From NCBI RefSeq assembly GCF_008629655.1, contig NZ_VWSG01000009.1, positions 1 through 64,000 of the forward strand: a DNA stretch of 64,000 nt. Direction: 5' to 3'. The notes below the pieces were generated by a model. That model was not told the DNA's origin and searched no databases. It saw nothing but the letters and a program-made list of their open reading frames with translations. The stretch comes from Paenimyroides baculatum (GTDB lineage Bacteria > Bacteroidota > Bacteroidia > Flavobacteriales > Flavobacteriaceae). Below are positions 44,524-54,580 of this stretch, one piece after another. Each line of letters begins with the position of its first letter. The stretch's first letter is position 1. Position numbers and translations under genes: made by a program.

Positions 44524-46038
44524 ATGTCTTTTGATTTAAAAACGTACCGAATTGAAATTTTAGCAGGTTTAACCGTTGCTATGACCATGATTCCCGAGTC
44601 GCTTTCGTTTGCAATTGTTGCAGGTTTACCGCCTTTAACAGGATTGTACGGAGCATTTATCATGGGAATTATTACTGCTTTTTTAGGCGGAAGACCGGGA
44701 ATGATTTCGGGCGGAGCCGGAGCAACCGTTATTGTAATGATTGCGTTGATTGCTACTTACGGTATTGAATATTTTTTTGCGGCAGTGGTTTTGGCAGGAA
44801 TATTTCAGATTTCTGTTGGCGTTTTTAAGTTGGGGAAATTTGTACGATTAGTTCCGCAGCCCGTAATGTACGGATTTTTAAACGGATTAGCAGTTGTGAT
44901 ATTTATGTCTCAAATAGAACAGTTCAAACTTAAAACTGGCTTACAATCAAGCTGGTTACAAGGCGAATCGTTATACGTCATGGGCGGTTTGGTAGCTTTA
45001 ACTTTGATATTGGTTTACTTTATTCCGAAAATATCAAAAGCCTTACCTACCACTTTAATTGCTATTGCAGTAATTTTTGGTATTGTTCATTTTTTTAATA
45101 TCGATACAAAAACAGTTCAAGATATTGCTTCGATCAGCGGAGGTTTTCCTCCTTTTCACATACCACAGATACCTTTAAATTTAGATAAACTTCAGATCAT
45201 TTTTCCGTATGCAGCTATTATGGCAGGCGTTGGTTTGCTTGAAAGTTTACTGACCTTAACACTTGTTGATGAAGTTACAGAAAGTCGCGGAAATGCTAAT
45301 AAAGAATCGGTTGCGCAGGGAATTGCAAATGTTGCCAACGGTTTTTTTACCGGAATGGGCGGATGTGCTATGATTGCCCAAACATTTGTAAACTTAAACG
45401 CAGGTGCACGCAAACGGATTTCGGCAATTGTCAGTAGTTTGGCGATATTGTTCATCATATTGGTTGCTGCTCCCGTTATCGAGCAAATTCCAATGGCTGC
45501 TTTGGTGGGCGTAATGATGATGGTTGCCATTACTACTTTTAGCTGGGGATTTTTTAAGAAGATGACCAAAATGCCTAAAACTGATATTTTAGTAACCGTG
45601 ATTGTTGCCGGAATTACCATTATTTTTCACAATTTAGCTGTAGCCGTTTTGGTTGGAATTATCATTTCGGCATTGGTATTTGCATGGGAAAGCGCAAAAC
45701 GTATCAGAGCCAGAAAATATGTTGATGCTAACGGAATTAAGCATTACGAAATATACGGACCGTTGTTTTTTGGATCGGTAGCTAATTTTAACGAAAATTT
45801 TGATTTAGCAGATGATCCCGAAACTATTATGATTTCTTTTAAGGAAAGTAGAATTGCCGATATGAGCGGAATTGAAGCGGTTGATTTACTTACAAAAAAA
45901 TACAGCGAACGCAACAAAAAAGTAATTCTTACACATTTAAGTGAAGACAGTCGAAAGTTGTTAGAAAATGCATCGGCAATTATTAAAGTGAATATTGCAG
46001 AAGATCCACATTACAAAATACCGAGTGATTTGTTGTAG
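44524..46038 (+). CDS. SulP-family anion transporter
   Basis: The 504-residue protein has about 11 hydrophobic helices. SulP motifs are VAMTMIPESLSFAIVAGLPP, LTGLYGAFIMGIITAFLGGR and ANGFFTGMGGCAMIAQTFVN. A C-terminal STAS domain (about 400-500; SFKESRIADMSGIEAVDLLT) follows. The substrate could be sulfate, bicarbonate or another anion. The N-terminus is shorter than in plant-type SulP proteins but normal for bacteria. It is followed at 46039 by an intergenic CCACAGAT fragment. Confidence 0.93.
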   Translation: MSFDLKTYRIEILAGLTVAMTMIPESLSFAIVAGLPPLTGLYGAFIMGIITAFLGGRPGMISGGAGATVIVMIALIATYGIEYFFAAVVLAGIFQISVGVFKLGKFVRLVPQPVMYGFLNGLAVVIFMSQIEQFKLKTGLQSSWLQGESLYVMGGLVALTLILVYFIPKISKALPTTLIAIAVIFGIVHFFNIDTKTVQDIASISGGFPPFHIPQIPLNLDKLQIIFPYAAIMAGVGLLESLLTLTLVDEVTESRGNANKESVAQGIANVANGFFTGMGGCAMIAQTFVNLNAGARKRISAIVSSLAILFIILVAAPVIEQIPMAALVGVMMMVAITTFSWGFFKKMTKMPKTDILVTVIVAGITIIFHNLAVAVLVGIIISALVFAWESAKRIRARKYVDANGIKHYEIYGPLFFGSVANFNENFDLADDPETIMISFKESRIADMSGIEAVDLLTKKYSERNKKVILTHLSEDSRKLLENASAIIKVNIAEDPHYKIPSDLL

Positions 46039-46098
46039 TTCTACCACAGATGCACAGATTGTAATTATAAAGCTAACCACGATTCAGATTCCTGATTA

Positions 46099-46647
46099 TT
46101 AATGTATCCAAATTTGTTTTCGTTCTACCTCACTCCATCGATTATCTTTTCTTTCAAAAATAATAATTTCTCCATAACCACTCAACAAACTGCTAACCAG
46201 AGAAAAACCAACAAAAGCGAAATTACCATCATCTGTAAATACAGGTAAGGTAGTATAATATAGATTACTTTGAAGATTTAAAATCGAATCAGATTGACTT
46301 TCAACATCTTCTTTAAATAATTTATAATTAGAAAAAAATTCATTATACTTTTCACTAATAATAAAACTGCTCATTTGTGATTCAATATCTTCCTTTTTCA
46401 TATCAGAAGCATACTTTTTCAACAATAAACCTTCTTCTGAATACAAAGCCTTTTTAAAAGGAGTCCAATCCAATTGATTACTTAAATGATTACAAACCAA
46501 AGAATCTTCCACATAAAATTTTAAAATACTGTTAGTAAATTTTAATTTATCTTCTAATGTGTAGTCATTTTTATGCAGCAATTTATTCTTCGTACACGAT
46601 AATATCAAAAAACACAATAGTATAACTTTTACCGTAAGTGATTTCAT
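46099..46647 (-). CDS. Hypothetical lipoprotein
   Basis: The 182-residue product from ATG 46647 has a lipobox LILSC (Cys about 16). The mature part is charged and not recognised (TLEDKLKFTNSILKFYVEDS; TLPVFTDDGNFAFVGFSLVS). The C-terminal half has the look of a small alpha/beta domain with a strand ending EIIIFERKDNRWSEVE. An upstream ATG at 46683 would add a hydrophobic stretch but spoils the lipobox spacing. Function unknown. Confidence 0.65.
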   Translation of the reverse strand: MKSLTVKVILLCFLILSCTKNKLLHKNDYTLEDKLKFTNSILKFYVEDSLVCNHLSNQLDWTPFKKALYSEEGLLLKKYASDMKKEDIESQMSSFIISEKYNEFFSNYKLFKEDVESQSDSILNLQSNLYYTTLPVFTDDGNFAFVGFSLVSSLLSGYGEIIIFERKDNRWSEVERKQIWIH

Positions 46648-46673
46648 AGTAATTATTATTAAAATCAAGATAC

Positions 46674-46703
46674 AAAAACGCATTGATTTCTCAATGCGTT
46701 TTT
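46674..46703 (-). terminator. Terminator of ctlX-like gene
   Basis: A 13-bp stem (46674-46686 with 46691-46703, core ACGCATTGA / TCAATGCGT), loop TTTC, T-runs on both sides. It lies downstream of the minus-strand gene that ends at 46826. Confidence 0.85.
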
Positions 46704-46715
46704 TCTATACTTTTT

Positions 46716-46815
46716 ATGTCATTCCAAACTTGTTTCGGAATCTCATTAAGCTAACTTCTAATGAGAAGCTGACCCGAGCTTGCGAACTGAAGGAAGTTAA
46801 ATAAATTCAGCTTGA
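46716..46815 (+). repeat. Degenerate intergenic repeat fragment
   Basis: GTCATTCCAAACTTGTTTCG-GAATCT and AGCTGACCCGAGCTTGCGAAC belong to the same style as the heads of the dispersed repeats (compare 1600-1625), but the structured core is missing. Confidence 0.4.
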
Positions 46816-46825
46816 CACCTCGATG

Positions 46826-47764
46826 CTATTCCTGTGGTAAAAACACTTCCGCCAGCATACAACGGGCGCTTCCGCCACCGCAAGCTTCAATTGTGTAAAG
46901 TGGTGCGTGTAAAATAGCACAATGCTTTTCTATAGCTTTAATCTGTACATCGGTTAGAATTTCATATGCCTGTGTACTCATTACCATATATAATTGCCCG
47001 TCTTTTCCTTCAACTTGTAACATATTTCCTGCAAAATGGTTCACCTGATTTTCGGTAATATAGATAATTTCTTTACCATCTTCTTTCAGGCTGTTTACAA
47101 CCAGTTTACGTTCTTGTTTATCATCGATACTATCGCCACAAATAATAGCAAAAGTTTCGGCAATACTCATCATTACATTGGTATGATAAATTGGCAAACG
47201 TTTACCGTCAACCGTTTGGTATGCTTCAAAAATTACCGGGTGCATATCGTTGTCCTCGCAAAACTCTATAATCAACTCTTCATCTGCACGAGGCGATAAA
47301 GCGGCGTAAACTTTAGCATTTTCACGATCGATAATCATGCTTCCGGTTCCTTCTAAAAAGATATCATCTTCTTCTGCCGATGTATAATCGTTTATTTCTG
47401 ATATTTTAAAACCTTTTTCTTCCAAGATATCCAAAATATCTTCGCGACGCTCTAATCTGCGGTTTTCTGCAAACATCGGGTACAAAACCACTTCGGCATT
47501 ATAGTGAAACGAAACCCAGTTGTTTGGAAAGATACTATCAGGCGTGTCGCTTTCTTTGGTATCATCTACCACAACCACGTTTACACCAACCGAACGCAAA
47601 CGTTCTACAAAACCATCAAACTCTTCTTGTGCTTTTTGGTTTACATTTGCCGGAGTTAATCCTTCTAATTTCTTTTGATAATAATTATTTACTGCCGTTT
47701 GTTCGTTCATACGGAATTGCACCGGACGAATCATTAATACGGTATTTGCTGCTTGCTGACTCAT
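46826..47764 (-). CDS. ctlX: Citrulline utilization hydrolase CtlX-like, amidinotransferase superfamily
   Basis: The 312-residue protein has the guanidine-modifying (GME) fold: SIFPNNWVSFHYN (near 80), EGTGSMIIDRENAKVYAALS (catalytic Glu region), YHTNVMMSIAETFAIICGDS (catalytic His) and the C-terminal GGGSARCMLAEVF with the nucleophile Cys. CtlX proteins act on citrulline or related ureido compounds. It is near a second GME enzyme at 48428, with one lipoprotein gene between them. Confidence 0.88.
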   Translation of the reverse strand: MSQQAANTVLMIRPVQFRMNEQTAVNNYYQKKLEGLTPANVNQKAQEEFDGFVERLRSVGVNVVVVDDTKESDTPDSIFPNNWVSFHYNAEVVLYPMFAENRRLERREDILDILEEKGFKISEINDYTSAEEDDIFLEGTGSMIIDRENAKVYAALSPRADEELIIEFCEDNDMHPVIFEAYQTVDGKRLPIYHTNVMMSIAETFAIICGDSIDDKQERKLVVNSLKEDGKEIIYITENQVNHFAGNMLQVEGKDGQLYMVMSTQAYEILTDVQIKAIEKHCAILHAPLYTIEACGGGSARCMLAEVFLPQE

Positions 47765-47799
47765 ATTCTTTATTTTTTTTTCTATGTTGTTTAGTAATC

Positions 47800-48405
47800 T
47801 TATTGTTTCTTATATTCAAAAGTAGCATTGTAACTATAGCCCGCTGCAATAATAATTAATAAAGCACCGGAACTATCTACTGCTTCATTCACAAGAAGAT
47901 TTCCACTTTTAGTCAAACCTACTCTTCTTTTGTTATGAGTGCATCCACCAAAAAGATATGGAATTCCTCTACATTCCAAAAAAGTATTATCTAAATAAAA
48001 CATTCCTTTTTTATATTTTCCTGCTAATAATGTATCTTTGATTACTAATGAATTTTCAAATACTTTTATTCTTAAACTATTCTTATTTTCAAGATTTAAG
48101 GTGATTTGATATTCATTATCTTTCATTCTCAAAGAGTCAAACTCTCTACTTTTCTGATAATTTTCATTTATCAAAAAATCATAGGCATTATTATATCTTA
48201 AAGAATTAGGAACACTGTCATTTTGTTTTTTATCATTTCCTATGTATCTTTTTATCGGATAAAATGAATAATTTCCGTTTAACATAGTAAGATTTGTTTC
48301 TTCTAATTTATCAACCTCTTTTCTAAATCCTTTTTTAGAAAAAGTAGCACAACTAAACATTATCATGCTTAAAATTAATACAGTTAAAACATTTAATCTT
48401 TTCAT
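47800..48405 (-). CDS. Hypothetical lipoprotein
   Basis: The 201-residue product from ATG 48405 has lipobox MFSC (Cys about 19). The mature part is rich in Asn/Lys with a strand-like middle (YQITLNLENKNSLRIKVFEN, SLVIKDTLLAGKYKKGMFYL) and a small Cys/Gly-rich segment (ECRGIPYLFGGCTHN). Family not recognised. It lies between two hydrolases of the same superfamily in the same orientation. Confidence 0.6.
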   Translation of the reverse strand: MKRLNVLTVLILSMIMFSCATFSKKGFRKEVDKLEETNLTMLNGNYSFYPIKRYIGNDKKQNDSVPNSLRYNNAYDFLINENYQKSREFDSLRMKDNEYQITLNLENKNSLRIKVFENSLVIKDTLLAGKYKKGMFYLDNTFLECRGIPYLFGGCTHNKRRVGLTKSGNLLVNEAVDSSGALLIIIAAGYSYNATFEYKKQ

Positions 48406-48427
48406 TACATACAAAACTAAAACTAGT

Positions 48428-49339
48428 TTATTCTCTAACCAATGGTAAAGTGGAACAACGTAAAAGACCTTCTTGTTTTGAAATTTCTGCGTACGGGATT
48501 TCTTCTACGGTGAATCCGTGATCGCGTAACCAGTTGTTTAATCGGGTAAAATTACGTTCTGAAACAACAACGTCTTTATCAATAGAAAAAACATTCGAGT
48601 TCATGTGGTACATTTCTTCACGTTCGATATGAAACAAGTTTTCTCTACCAAAAAGGTTTACCAGATACATATAATCTGCCTCTTCACGGAAGCCTGATTT
48701 ATATATAATTCCTTTGTTTGATCCTACCGGCTGAAAGCAACAATCTAAATGCAGTGCGTTATCGCGTGGTTCAATTTTAGATTTTACCAAGTCGAATTCC
48801 TTTACAATTTTATGCGGAAACAAATCTTTTATAAACTGTACGCCTGCCATATTGGTACGTGCGGTAATAAAATCTTTATAATCGCTGCCTTTGTATGTGC
48901 CGATAAAAATATGATCGTTATAAAGCATTACATCGCCACCTTCGATATGAACTTCTTCTGGCGGACGAACTACTTTTGTTTGATCCATTTGATCGATCAC
49001 ATACTGAATAGCTTCTAATTCACGTTCGCGATCAGGTAAAATATTGGCTTTTATAAAAACATCGTCAATCACAAAACCAATATCTCTACTAAAGATCTGA
49101 TTGTAATTTTCGATAATTTCCGGACGGTAAACTTCTACATTATATTTTTTAAAAACTTCGTTAAAAGCTTCCATTTCGTTAATCATATCTTTTTCTACAG
49201 GATAAGTGCCTGCCTTGATATGCTCTAACGATTTTGGATCATAAGCTTCATCTATTGTCGGTGTTGGGCCATTACTTTGAGCGGTTCCAAGTATTACGGC
49301 CTTAAGCCTAGAAGTTTCGTCGGTTACATGTAAATTCAT
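48428..49339 (-). CDS. Arginine deiminase / dimethylargininase-related hydrolase
   Basis: The 303-residue enzyme has the GME-superfamily residues: FSRDIGFVID (substrate-binding Arg-Asp), EEVHIEGGDVMLYNDHIFIG (catalytic Glu/Asp), ALHLDCCFQPVG (catalytic His) and GLLRCSTLPLVRE (nucleophile Cys near the end). It should hydrolyse arginine or a methylated or related guanidino compound. Whether it is arginine deiminase or DDAH cannot be told by eye. It lies about 110 bases after gltA in the same orientation, separated by a terminator. Confidence 0.85.
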   Translation of the reverse strand: MNLHVTDETSRLKAVILGTAQSNGPTPTIDEAYDPKSLEHIKAGTYPVEKDMINEMEAFNEVFKKYNVEVYRPEIIENYNQIFSRDIGFVIDDVFIKANILPDRERELEAIQYVIDQMDQTKVVRPPEEVHIEGGDVMLYNDHIFIGTYKGSDYKDFITARTNMAGVQFIKDLFPHKIVKEFDLVKSKIEPRDNALHLDCCFQPVGSNKGIIYKSGFREEADYMYLVNLFGRENLFHIEREEMYHMNSNVFSIDKDVVVSERNFTRLNNWLRDHGFTVEEIPYAEISKQEGLLRCSTLPLVRE

Positions 49340-49399
49340 AAAAAAGTAATTAGGTAGGCAAATATAAGAAGTTCTTTGCTGTTATGCTATTAAAAACAG

Positions 49400-49428
49400 A
49401 AAAGCCAAATCGGTTTGATTTGGCTTTT
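49400..49428 (-). terminator. Terminator of gltA
   Basis: AAAAGCCAAATC (49400-49411) pairs with GATTTGGCTTTT (49417-49428), loop GGTTT; T-runs on both sides. Confidence 0.9.
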
Positions 49429-49450
49429 TATTGTGAATGACAGATTTTTA

Positions 49451-50734
49451 TTATCTGTTTGACATTTCTTTGAACGGACGCAATGGCTCGCCAACATAAA
49501 TTTGACGTGGACGACCGATTGGTTCTTTGTTTTCACGCATTTCTTTCCATTGAGCAACCCATCCCGGTAAACGACCAATTGCAAACATTACGGTAAACAT
49601 TTCGGTTGGAATTCCTAACGCACGGTAAATAATACCTGAATAGAAATCTACGTTTGGATATAGGTTACGTGCTACGAAATACTCGTCTTTCAACGCCATT
49701 TCTTCTAAATCTTTAGCGATTTTTAAGATAGGATCGTTAACACCTAATTCTGCTAAAACTTCGTCTGCCGCTTTTTTGATGATACGTGCACGTGGATCGA
49801 AATTTTTATACACACGGTGACCGAAGCCCATTAAACGGAACGGGTCATTTTTATCTTTTGCTTTTGCAAGATACTTGTTTGCGTCTCCGCCGTCTTTTTG
49901 AATTTCTTCTAACATTTCTAAAACCGCTTGGTTTGCACCACCGTGAAGTGGTCCCCAAAGTGCAGAAACACCTGCAGAAACTGACGCGAATAAACCTGCG
50001 TGAGAAGATCCTACCATTCTTACAGTAGACGTTGAACAGTTTTGTTCGTGATCTGCATGTAGAATAAACAATTTATCAATTGCGTTTAAAACAACAGGAT
50101 TTATTTTGTAAGGCCCTGTAGGTAATTTAAACATTAACTGTAAAAAGTTATCTACATAAGGCATTGTGTTATCGTAATAATTTAACGGGTAACCGTTGAT
50201 TTTTCTGTAAGTCCATGTAGCAACTACCAAGAATTTACCCATTATTTTACAAACAGCATCATACATTTGCGCTTCGTTCTCTACGTTTACAACGCTTGGG
50301 TTAAAAGCAGTTAATGCACAAGTTAACGATGCCAAAATACCCATTGGGTGTGCATGTTTAGGAAAACCGTCGATAATGCCTTTCATTTCTTCGTTAACCA
50401 ATGTATACTTGCGTATGTCAGCTTCAAATATTTCAATTTGTTTTGCTGTTGGCAACTCACCAAAAATAACCAAATAAGCTACTTCTAAAAAGTTAGATTT
50501 TTCAGCTAAATCTTCAATAGAATAACCGCGGTATCTTAAAATTCCTTCTTCACCATCTAAATAAGTAATGGAACTTTTACATGAACCTGAATTTTTATAA
50601 CCCGGATCTAAAGTAATTGCACCCGTTAAATCTCTTAACTTTTGAATATCGATAGCTACTTCGTTTTCTGTTCCAACGATAACCGGTAAGTCAATCGTTT
50701 TGTCATCTATCGCTATAGTTGCAGTTTTTGACAT
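49451..50734 (-). CDS. gltA: Citrate synthase
   Basis: The 427-residue type II (Gram-negative) enzyme condenses oxaloacetate with acetyl-CoA. Catalytic residues lie in FILHADHEQNCSTSTVRMVG, GPLHGGANQAVLEMLEEI, LMGFGHRVYKNFDPRA and the Asp of VDFYSGIIYRALG. The N-terminal beta-strand domain of the hexameric enzymes is present (DDKTIDLPVIVGTENEVAID). It is read alone, with a long AT-rich leader (50735-50965). Confidence 0.98.
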   Translation of the reverse strand: MSKTATIAIDDKTIDLPVIVGTENEVAIDIQKLRDLTGAITLDPGYKNSGSCKSSITYLDGEEGILRYRGYSIEDLAEKSNFLEVAYLVIFGELPTAKQIEIFEADIRKYTLVNEEMKGIIDGFPKHAHPMGILASLTCALTAFNPSVVNVENEAQMYDAVCKIMGKFLVVATWTYRKINGYPLNYYDNTMPYVDNFLQLMFKLPTGPYKINPVVLNAIDKLFILHADHEQNCSTSTVRMVGSSHAGLFASVSAGVSALWGPLHGGANQAVLEMLEEIQKDGGDANKYLAKAKDKNDPFRLMGFGHRVYKNFDPRARIIKKAADEVLAELGVNDPILKIAKDLEEMALKDEYFVARNLYPNVDFYSGIIYRALGIPTEMFTVMFAIGRLPGWVAQWKEMRENKEPIGRPRQIYVGEPLRPFKEMSNR

Positions 50735-51010
50735 ATATCTTTAGTTTATTTTTTATTTTGTTTTTAGCGAATTTAATAAAAATGTTTCACTTAGTAAAGG
50801 ATAAATATATAAATAATTCCTATTAATTATAGAAAATACTTATTATTAATACAACAATCAATCCGCATAAAGAAGTTTTATTTTTAATAATTTAAGATTT
50901 TATTTTCATATTCTCAAAGTTTAATAACTTGCATTATCATATCAGAAAAAAAACACCCTAAAAACAAAAAATGACGCATTTAGCGTCATTTTTTTAAATC
51001 TTCAAAAAAA
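50735..51010 (-). other. AT-rich leader of gltA with upstream terminator
   Basis: A 276-base gap. The eno terminator is at 50966-50994. TAAATTCG at about 50786-50779 (minus) approximates the -7 element. No gene or structure otherwise. Confidence 0.5.
50966..50994 (-). terminator. Terminator of eno
   Basis: AAAAAATGACGC (50966-50977) pairs with GCGTCATTTTTT (50983-50994), loop ATTTA, with T-run on the minus strand. Confidence 0.9.
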
Positions 51011-52378
<1,368 letters not shown>

Positions 52379-52400
52379 TTAACAAAAAAATATAAAGAAT

Positions 52401-52718
52401 TTATTTTCGCTGAAGAACCTCTTTTTCAAATACGACACCTTCCCAACCGTTTTGCATAAAGTTTCGAATGTTTTGATGCGATGATACTTCTTTATCATCT
52501 AAAACTGCCTGATAATGTTCTGCAAATAATTTTAAAGTATCTTCTACAGACAAATTATTCTGCTTTGCAAAATATAACGTTTTCGCACTTCCTTGATTTT
52601 CATTTTGGGCATTCATTAATGCACCATTTTTAAAAGACGATGCTGTATATTCAAAATTATTATCAATATAAGCTATTATTTCTTTGAATGGTAATTTTTG
52701 TAATTCTGCTAATTCCAT
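52401..52718 (-). CDS. HopJ-domain protein
   Basis: The 105-residue cytoplasmic protein from ATG 52718 (MELAELQKLPFKEIIAYIDN) matches the HopJ family core: NGALMNAQNENQGSAKTLYF, then SVEDTLKLFAEHYQAVLDD and the ending HQNIRNFMQNGWEGVVFE. HopJ was named from a Pseudomonas type III effector, but the domain is common in non-pathogens and no secretion system is in this window. It lies between carA and eno. Its function is not known to me. Confidence 0.85.
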   Translation of the reverse strand: MELAELQKLPFKEIIAYIDNNFEYTASSFKNGALMNAQNENQGSAKTLYFAKQNNLSVEDTLKLFAEHYQAVLDDKEVSSHQNIRNFMQNGWEGVVFEKEVLQRK

Positions 52719-52744
52719 AATTATAAATATTTTATTATATAAGA

Positions 52745-52780
52745 AAAAACCTTTCAGAGACATAACTCCGAAAGGTTTTT
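52745..52780 (-). terminator. Terminator of carA
   Basis: AAAAACCTTTC (52745-52755) pairs with GAAAGGTTTTT (52770-52780), 14-base loop, T-run on the minus strand. Confidence 0.85.
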
Positions 52781-52799
52781 ATATTACATAGAAACTTAT

Positions 52800-53912
52800 T
52801 TAAGCTTCTTTTTGTTCTTTCATATAAGTAACAAACTCATCAAACAAATATTTTGAATCGTTTGGTCCCGGCGAAGATTCCGGGTGGTATTGTACCGAAA
52901 ACACCTGCTTGTCTTTTAAACGGATACCTGCAACAGTATTGTCATTTAAATGGTAATGTGTAATTTCTAAATTCGGGTTTTGTTCCACTTCTTCACGAAC
53001 TACTGCAAAACCGTGGTTTTGAGAAGTAATTTCACCTTTACCAGAAACCGCATTCATAATCGGGTGATTAATTCCACGGTGACCGTTAAACATTTTATAG
53101 GTATTTACGCCTTGTGACAACGCAATGATTTGATGCCCCAAACAAATTCCGAAAACCGGTTTATCTGTAGCAATAATATCTTTAGCAGTTTCGATAACTT
53201 GTGTTAAAGGCTGTGGATCTCCAGGTCCGTTAGACAAGAAATATCCGTCTGGATTAAAATTATTTAAATCTTCAAGCGTTGCGTTGTAAGGATACACCTT
53301 TACATAACAGTCGCGTGCAGCAAGGCAACGCAAGATATTTGTTTTGATACCAAAATCTAAAGCGGCTACTTTATACGTTGCATTTTCATCTCCATAGAAA
53401 TAAGGTTCTTTTGTAGAAACAGCAGATGCCAGCTCCAAACCATTCATATTTGGTACGGCAGCCAAGATTTCTTTTAATTCGTCAATTGATTTTCCGTCTG
53501 TTGAGATTACCGCATTCATGGCTCCGTTATCACGAATGTAACTTACCAAAGCGCGTGTATCAACATCAGAAACAGCAACCAGATTTTTCTTTTCGAAATA
53601 ATCGTATAAAGATCCATCGGCATCAGGGCGAGAAAAATCTTTACTGAAATTTTTACAAACCAATCCGGAAATTTTAATTCCGTCTGAATCTACCTCGTCA
53701 TTATGAACTCCGTAATTACCAATATGTGCAACGGTTGACAACATTATTTGTCCGAAGTATGAAGGATCGGTAAAAATTTCCTGATAACCCGTAACACCTG
53801 TATTAAAACAGATTTCGCCGGTTGTTGTGCCTTTTATCCCTACTGATTTTCCATGAAAAATAGTACCATCGCTTAAAAGTACAATGGCTTTATCTTTAGA
53901 AGTATATTTCAT
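52800..53912 (-). CDS. carA: Carbamoyl-phosphate synthase small (glutaminase) subunit
   Basis: The 370-residue subunit takes ammonia from glutamine for arginine and pyrimidine synthesis. N-terminal FHGKSVGIKGTTTGEICFNTG and YQEIFTDPSYFGQIM are standard. The class I amidotransferase half has DGYFLSNGPGDP, GICLGHQIIALS (nucleophile Cys), and YHPESSPGPND (His-Glu). carB is not in the window. It sits between rplQ and the HopJ gene, the usual flavobacterial neighbourhood. Confidence 0.97.
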   Translation of the reverse strand: MKYTSKDKAIVLLSDGTIFHGKSVGIKGTTTGEICFNTGVTGYQEIFTDPSYFGQIMLSTVAHIGNYGVHNDEVDSDGIKISGLVCKNFSKDFSRPDADGSLYDYFEKKNLVAVSDVDTRALVSYIRDNGAMNAVISTDGKSIDELKEILAAVPNMNGLELASAVSTKEPYFYGDENATYKVAALDFGIKTNILRCLAARDCYVKVYPYNATLEDLNNFNPDGYFLSNGPGDPQPLTQVIETAKDIIATDKPVFGICLGHQIIALSQGVNTYKMFNGHRGINHPIMNAVSGKGEITSQNHGFAVVREEVEQNPNLEITHYHLNDNTVAGIRLKDKQVFSVQYHPESSPGPNDSKYLFDEFVTYMKEQKEA

Positions 53913-53934
53913 TATTGTTGATTGTTTCGGTGTA

Positions 53935-53942
53935 CAAAATTA
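53935..53942 (-). promoter_or_regulatory. -7 element of carA
   Basis: TAATTTTG on the minus strand matches TAnnTTTG, 22 bases before the start codon. The T-rich stretch about 20 bases upstream is the only -33 candidate. Confidence 0.6.
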
Positions 53943-53971
53943 ATACAAATACTTTAAAAAAAAGCATAAAA

Positions 53972-54002
53972 AAAAGGACAAACTTTAAAAGTTTGTCCTT
54001 TT
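53972..54002 (-). terminator. Terminator of the ribosomal-protein operon
   Basis: A 14-bp stem (53972-53985 with 53989-54002, core GGACAAACTT / AAGTTTGTCC) with T-run, 30 bases after the rplQ stop. It separates the r-protein operon from carA. Confidence 0.9.
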
Positions 54003-54032
54003 AATATTAAAGAATAATTTATGTTTAATAAA

Positions 54033-54518
54033 TTACTCATTAGTTTCGTTAGCTTCAGTAGAAGTTTCAGCAGCAGGAGTAGTTTCAGCTGTATCAGCTT
54101 TTTTTCTACCTCTACGAGTTGTAGCTTTTTTAACTTCTTTTTTACCAGCGTTATAAATTTCGTTGAAATCTACTAATTCGATCATTGCCATTTCAGCATT
54201 ATCTCCTAAACGATTTCCTAATTTAATAATACGAGTGTATCCTCCCGGACGATCACCTACTTTAGGAGCAACTTCTCTGAACAATTCAGTTACAGCATGC
54301 TTATCTCTTAAGTAAGAAAAAACGATACGACGGTTGTGTGTATCGTCTGTTTTACATTTTGTTACTAAAGGCTCAATAAATTGCTTTAATGCTTTAGCTT
54401 TAGCAACCGTAGTATTAATACGTTTGTGTTCTATTAAAGAACAAGCCATATTAGCCAACATAGCTTTTCTGTGACTAGCCTGTCTACCTAAATGGTTTAT
54501 TTTTTTTCCGTGTCTCAT
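54033..54518 (-). CDS. rplQ: 50S ribosomal protein L17
   Basis: The 161-residue protein begins [20 protein letters not shown], the L17 hallmark, with [20 protein letters not shown]. Bacterial L17 is near 120 residues; the extra about 40 residues form an Ala/Thr/Glu-rich tail ([20 protein letters not shown]) common in Bacteroidota. It is the last gene of the long operon, 62 bases after rpoA. Confidence 0.97.
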   Translation of the reverse strand: MRHGKKINHLGRQASHRKAMLANMACSLIEHKRINTTVAKAKALKQFIEPLVTKCKTDDTHNRRIVFSYLRDKHAVTELFREVAPKVGDRPGGYTRIIKLGNRLGDNAEMAMIELVDFNEIYNAGKKEVKKATTRRGRKKADTAETTPAAETSTEANETNE

Positions 54519-54580
54519 GACGTAGTTTTTTAACCTTCATCTTGCATCAATCCTTTACGGAGCGCAAAATATGAAGTAAT

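Noticed and set aside
52401..52718. HopJ gene considered as evidence for a type III secretion effector
   Set aside because: There is no secretion apparatus, signal or virulence context; the domain is frequent in non-pathogens.
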